Made by a program: the position numbers and the translations under genes. From contig CAZCVI010000013.1 in assembly GCA_964502145.1 (NCBI GenBank), positions 46,723 to 110,722 of the forward strand: a stretch of 64,000 bases of DNA, read 5' to 3'. Source of the stretch: CAZCVI01 sp964502145. Its GTDB lineage: Bacteria > Acidobacteriota > Aminicenantia > UBA2199. Below are positions 60,423-64,000 of this stretch, piece after piece. How positions within the stretch are numbered: position 1 is the stretch's first letter; each line of letters starts with the position of its first letter. The notes below the pieces were generated by a model. That model had not been told where the DNA came from, ran no database searches, and saw nothing but the letters and a program-made list of their open reading frames with translations.

Positions 60423-63400
60423 ATGAACGAGACGATAAAAAAACCCTTTAAAGGACTCCATTATTACGAGGAAGAGGACCGCGATATTTTCTACGGGCGG
60501 GCCAAGGAAGCGAAAGAACTGGCCAATCTGGTGGAATTAAATCCGTTGACCCTGGTTTTTGGCAAATCCGGCATTGGCAAAACATCGCTGTTGAATGCGG
60601 GGTTGTTTCCCTTATTACGGCAAAAATATTATTTACCCGTGCGCATTCGTTTGGGTTATGCGCGGGATGGTTTGCCGTTGGTGAGCCAGATCAAAAGGGA
60701 GTTGGCCGCGCAATTGGCAGAGCACGATGTGCAGGTGAGCCAAAAGGGCGGGACCGTGTGCGCAACGACACTTGAGGAGGGGGAGTCCTTGTGGCAGTTT
60801 TTCCGGCGCGTGGATTTTATGGCCACGGGTGAGGGCGCTACCGCGATTCCGGTCACGCCGGTGATGGTGTTGGACCAGTTCGAGGAGTTTTTTACGCTGG
60901 GCAAACATCATGCGGAACGGCAGGAATTGATCGAGGTCTTGTACGGGTTGATTGAGGACCAGGTGCCGTCGGACCTGGAAGAGTCTATTTTAAGTGGCCG
61001 GGAGACGTTTCCCTATTTGCGGGAAGAGTCGCATTTTCGCATGGTGTTGGGGTTGCGGGAAGATTATCTGCCCCATATGAATGAATTAAAAGAGTCGATT
61101 CCCTCGCTGCACCGGGTGTTGTACCGGGTGATTCATTTAAATGGCCACCAGGCCCGCGAGGTGATGGATAAAGCGGGGGTATTTAAGGATGAAGTGATTA
61201 AACAGGAGATCCTGGACCAATTTTTGCCAGAGGATAGGGAACCAGGAAAGGTGACCGCAAACCAATTGGAAGTGGAACCGGCGTTGTTTAGTTTGTTGTG
61301 TGATCAGGTGTATGAAAAGGGGGTGGCCTCGTTAACCAAGAAGGCCAAGGATGAAATCCTGGCGGGTTTTTACCAGCAGATACTGGAGCAAGTGCCGCAA
61401 AAAGAGGTTTTGGCCCAATGGATTGAGGAGCATTTATTAACGGAGGGTGGGTTTCGCACGCCCTGTTATCTGGAACGGCAGTTTGGGCTGCGGCAGGGGA
61501 TTGAGACAGCTATAAATAAAAAACTGTTGCGTAAATTGTATATTGGCGATAAAGAGCATGTGGAGATTATCCACGATGTATTGGCCCCGGTGATTCACCA
61601 GCGCAAGCAAAAACGATTGGAAGAGCAAAAGCGAAAGCGCATGATCAGGATAACCGGGATGGTTTCCCTGGTGGCCATTTTCTCGATATTATTGACTATC
61701 TTCGCCTTTATGCAGAAGAAAAGGGCGGATGAGCAATATAAAGAAGCGATTCAACAGAAAAAAATCGCCACTCAGAATGAGCAGAAAGCCTTGGAGGAAA
61801 AAAAACGGGCCGATGAACAAACCATGGCAGCTATTACCCAGAAGAATCTCGCGACCCAAAATGAGCAAAAAGCTTTGCTAGAGAAAAAGCGGGCAGATGA
61901 ACAATTTAAAATAGCCATACAAGAAAAAAAACGGGCCGATAAACAAACCTCAGAAGCCGATAACCAGAAGAATATCGCAAATCAAAATGAGCAAAAAGCC
62001 TTTGAGGAAAAAAAGCGAGCAGATGAACAATATAAGATAGTCATAAGCAACCGCCTGGCATCGGAAGCGGAACTGATACTTTCCAATGATAATTACAAAG
62101 CCATTCGTATTGCAGAAGCGGCGTATAAGATTGGTTTGCCTGTACCTTCCCCCCCGGTACTGCGGTCATTAAGTGCTGCTTCTTTTACAACTCTAAGAAG
62201 TCCCTTTTACAGTCGCTCTTTTAACCACAAAGGGATAGTTGTCACCGCCGTATTTTCCCCGGATGGTTTACGGGTGCTCACCGCTTCCTGGGATAAAACC
62301 GCCAAACTCTGGGATACACAGGGAAATATTCTGGTGGAATTCAAGGGACATGCTCACGTTATTTGGAACGCCGTGTTTTCACCCGATGGTTTACGGGTAC
62401 TCACCGCTTCCGCTGATAACACCGCGAAACTCTGGGATACACGGGGAAAGATTCTGGCGGAATTCAAGGGGCATACTGGGATTGTTATCAGCGCCGTGTT
62501 TTCCCCCGATGGCCAACGGGTGCTCACCGCTTCCGCTGATAACACCGCGAAACTCTGGAATACACAGGGAAAGAAACTGGCAGAATTCAAAGGGCATACT
62601 GATAGCCTAACCAGCGCCGTGTTTTCACCCGATGGCAAACGGGTGCTCACCGCTTCCGCTGATAACACCGCGAAACTCTGGGATACACAAGGAAAGAAAC
62701 TGGCTGAATTTAAGGGACATACGGATTCTGTGCAAAGCGCCGTTTTTTCTCCCGATGGTTTACGGGTACTCACCGCTTCCGCTGATAACACCGCGAAACT
62801 CTGGGATACCCGGGGAAAGATTCTGGTGGAATTCAAGGGGCATACTGCATTGGTATACAGCGCCGTTTTTTCTCCCGATGGTTTACGGGTACTCACCGCT
62901 TCCCTTGATAGCACGGCGAAACTATGGGATACACAAGGAAAGAAACTGGCTGAATTTAAGGGACATACGGATTCTGTGCAAAGCGCTGTTTTTTCACCCG
63001 ATGGTTTACGGGTACTCACCGCTTCCGCTGATAACACCTCGAAACTATGGAATACACAGGGAAAGATGCTGATGGAATTCAAGGTGGAATCTAAGGGTTA
63101 TATTTGGTGGGCAATTAACGCCGTGTTTTCATCGGATGGCCAACAGGTGCTCACCACTTCACTTGATAATACGGCGAAACTTTGGGATATCCAGGGAAAG
63201 GTGGTGGCGAAATTCAAAGGACACACACCGAATGTTTCCAGCATCGCATTTTCCCCTGATGGTTTGCGGGCGCTCACCACTTCCAAAAGTAATAATCTGA
63301 AACTCCGGTATACCCAGGGAGAGTGGGTGGCGGAATCCAAGGAGAACACTGAAGTAATAACAGGAATTATGTCTTCATGGGATGGACAACCAGTGCTCTC

Positions 63401-63905
63401 CGATTTATCTGAAGACTCCGCGGAACTCTGGGATACCCAGGGAAAGCTGGTGGTGGAATTCAAGGGGCATACAGATGAAATCACCAGCGCCGTGTTTTCC
63501 CCCGATGGCCAACGAGTGCTCACCGCTTCCGCTGATAACACCGCGAAACTCTGGGATACACAGGGAAAGATATTGGCCGAATTCAAGGGGCATACTGATA
63601 GGGTAACCAGCGCCGTGTTTTCCCCCGATGGCCAACGAGTGCTCACCACTTCCTGGGATAAAACCGCGAAACTCTGGGATACCCAGGGAAATCCGGTGGC
63701 AGAATTCAAAGAGCATACAGATGAAATCACCAGCGCCGTGTTTTCCCCCGATGGCAAATATATTATTTCCACATCATCTGACGGTGCTTCCTTAATCTGG
63801 CCCACCCCGGAAGGCATCATGGAGTACCTGAAAACCGCCCCCTTCCCGAAACTCACAAGGGAGGAAAAAAAAGAACTGGGCATCGAGGGATTTAATATTG
63901 ATTAA
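60423..63905 (+). CDS. STAND NTPase with membrane helix, coiled coil and WD40 propeller
   Basis: 1160 residues from ATG 60423 (a GTG at 60408 overlapping the previous stop is an alternative). N-terminal nSTAND1-type NTPase: YYEEEDRDIFYGR, Walker A GKSGIGKTS (47-55), Walker B VMVLDQFEEFF (about 148-157). A winged-helix-like region follows, then a membrane helix at about 408-428 (ITGMVSLVAIFSILLTIFAF). A coiled coil (430-545) is built of repeats of EKKRADEQ and TQNEQKAL. From about 603 there are 13 WD40 repeats of about 41 residues (AVFSPDGLRVLTASADNTAKLWD), ending with the divergent FPKLTREEKKELG tail. STAND proteins oligomerise on ligand binding, and WD40 repeats usually act as sensors. It most likely controls the SIR2/TIR protein encoded just upstream. 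Confidence 0.9.
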   Translation: MNETIKKPFKGLHYYEEEDRDIFYGRAKEAKELANLVELNPLTLVFGKSGIGKTSLLNAGLFPLLRQKYYLPVRIRLGYARDGLPLVSQIKRELAAQLAEHDVQVSQKGGTVCATTLEEGESLWQFFRRVDFMATGEGATAIPVTPVMVLDQFEEFFTLGKHHAERQELIEVLYGLIEDQVPSDLEESILSGRETFPYLREESHFRMVLGLREDYLPHMNELKESIPSLHRVLYRVIHLNGHQAREVMDKAGVFKDEVIKQEILDQFLPEDREPGKVTANQLEVEPALFSLLCDQVYEKGVASLTKKAKDEILAGFYQQILEQVPQKEVLAQWIEEHLLTEGGFRTPCYLERQFGLRQGIETAINKKLLRKLYIGDKEHVEIIHDVLAPVIHQRKQKRLEEQKRKRMIRITGMVSLVAIFSILLTIFAFMQKKRADEQYKEAIQQKKIATQNEQKALEEKKRADEQTMAAITQKNLATQNEQKALLEKKRADEQFKIAIQEKKRADKQTSEADNQKNIANQNEQKAFEEKKRADEQYKIVISNRLASEAELILSNDNYKAIRIAEAAYKIGLPVPSPPVLRSLSAASFTTLRSPFYSRSFNHKGIVVTAVFSPDGLRVLTASWDKTAKLWDTQGNILVEFKGHAHVIWNAVFSPDGLRVLTASADNTAKLWDTRGKILAEFKGHTGIVISAVFSPDGQRVLTASADNTAKLWNTQGKKLAEFKGHTDSLTSAVFSPDGKRVLTASADNTAKLWDTQGKKLAEFKGHTDSVQSAVFSPDGLRVLTASADNTAKLWDTRGKILVEFKGHTALVYSAVFSPDGLRVLTASLDSTAKLWDTQGKKLAEFKGHTDSVQSAVFSPDGLRVLTASADNTSKLWNTQGKMLMEFKVESKGYIWWAINAVFSSDGQQVLTTSLDNTAKLWDIQGKVVAKFKGHTPNVSSIAFSPDGLRALTTSKSNNLKLRYTQGEWVAESKENTEVITGIMSSWDGQPVLSDLSEDSAELWDTQGKLVVEFKGHTDEITSAVFSPDGQRVLTASADNTAKLWDTQGKILAEFKGHTDRVTSAVFSPDGQRVLTTSWDKTAKLWDTQGNPVAEFKEHTDEITSAVFSPDGKYIISTSSDGASLIWPTPEGIMEYLKTAPFPKLTREEKKELGIEGFNID

Positions 63906-64000
63906 GGGAAAAGATGGAAGATAGGGAAAAGATGGAAGTTATGATGTTAGTTGCGCCAGGATAAGCCCAGGAAGTTGGGACATGTCGGCTTATAAGATAT

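Noticed and set aside
62354..63883. Long antisense open frames across the WD40 region
   Set aside because: They mirror the repeated WD40 codons and have no start signals.
1..64000. tRNA, tmRNA or rRNA genes
   Set aside because: I scanned for T-loop-like GTTCGAATC and rRNA core blocks and found none convincing; a covariance search would be decisive.

Overview
The window comes from a bacterium with a Gram-negative-type envelope: it encodes a LolA-like lipoprotein carrier, a TolC-type outer-membrane channel and a complete RND efflux pump. Bacterial housekeeping genes (tig-clpP-clpX-lon, rho, engB, era, ribF, dxs, rnpB) are mixed with secondary metabolism, restriction-modification, defence-like genes and many repeats. 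I could not search a database. The mixture resembles uncultured Acidobacteriota/Aminicenantota-type genomes, but that placement is a low-confidence guess.

Positions 1-10,250 look like a biosynthetic region transcribed on the minus strand. In transcription order it holds an Sfp-type phosphopantetheinyl transferase, an acyl-CoA synthetase (NDP-forming)/GNAT fusion, a chagasin-like protein whose C-terminal half is made of Y-G-[FT]-P repeats, a radical SAM/SPASM-TPR enzyme and the first module (C-A) of a non-ribosomal peptide synthetase that leaves the window. The repeat protein plus radical SAM enzyme reads as an undescribed RiPP-like precursor/maturase pair and is my main candidate for a new system.

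Positions 10,250-30,000 hold a NotI-like restriction-modification cassette that splits a copy of an interspersed repeat, a three-gene RND efflux operon, a propeller-like unknown protein, an arsenate-reductase-like protein and a permease. An NtrC-type regulator follows; its last codons overlap the 5' end of RNase P RNA. Then come a two-gene NAD salvage operon, ispA-dxs and two unknown genes.

Positions 30,000-41,000 are repeat-rich: a 42-bp tandem array, a sensor kinase, an Smr protein, a GH92 mannosidase gene broken by one in-frame TGA, a CBS-domain membrane protein, era, and an N-formylglutamate-amidohydrolase-like gene whose C-terminal domain is also encoded alone next door. Positions 41,000-57,300 are a long minus-strand run: an unknown membrane/TPR module, ribF, the proteostasis operon, engB-rho-ptb-lolA, and an ECF sigma/anti-sigma/bactofilin-like module. 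mazG is divergent.

Positions 58,200-63,900 form a defence-like island. A 320-bp inverted-repeat element has truncated a YefM-type antitoxin. It is followed by a tightly spaced pair: a SIR2-like/TIR protein and a STAND NTPase with a membrane helix, coiled coil and about 13 WD40 repeats.

Three features recur. (i) Palindromic elements have arms built of 9-bp repeats (TGGACnnnn or GGGAnnnnn) and ends related to CCTAAATCCACCGCCAA; the same two 9-bp repeats also occur in frame inside the NRPS adenylation domain. (ii) Several monocistronic or first genes have a sigma70-like -10 box only 6-7 nt before the start codon, implying leaderless mRNAs, whereas operon-internal genes have Shine-Dalgarno sites. 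(iii) Short leader ORFs overlap the start codon of the next gene.
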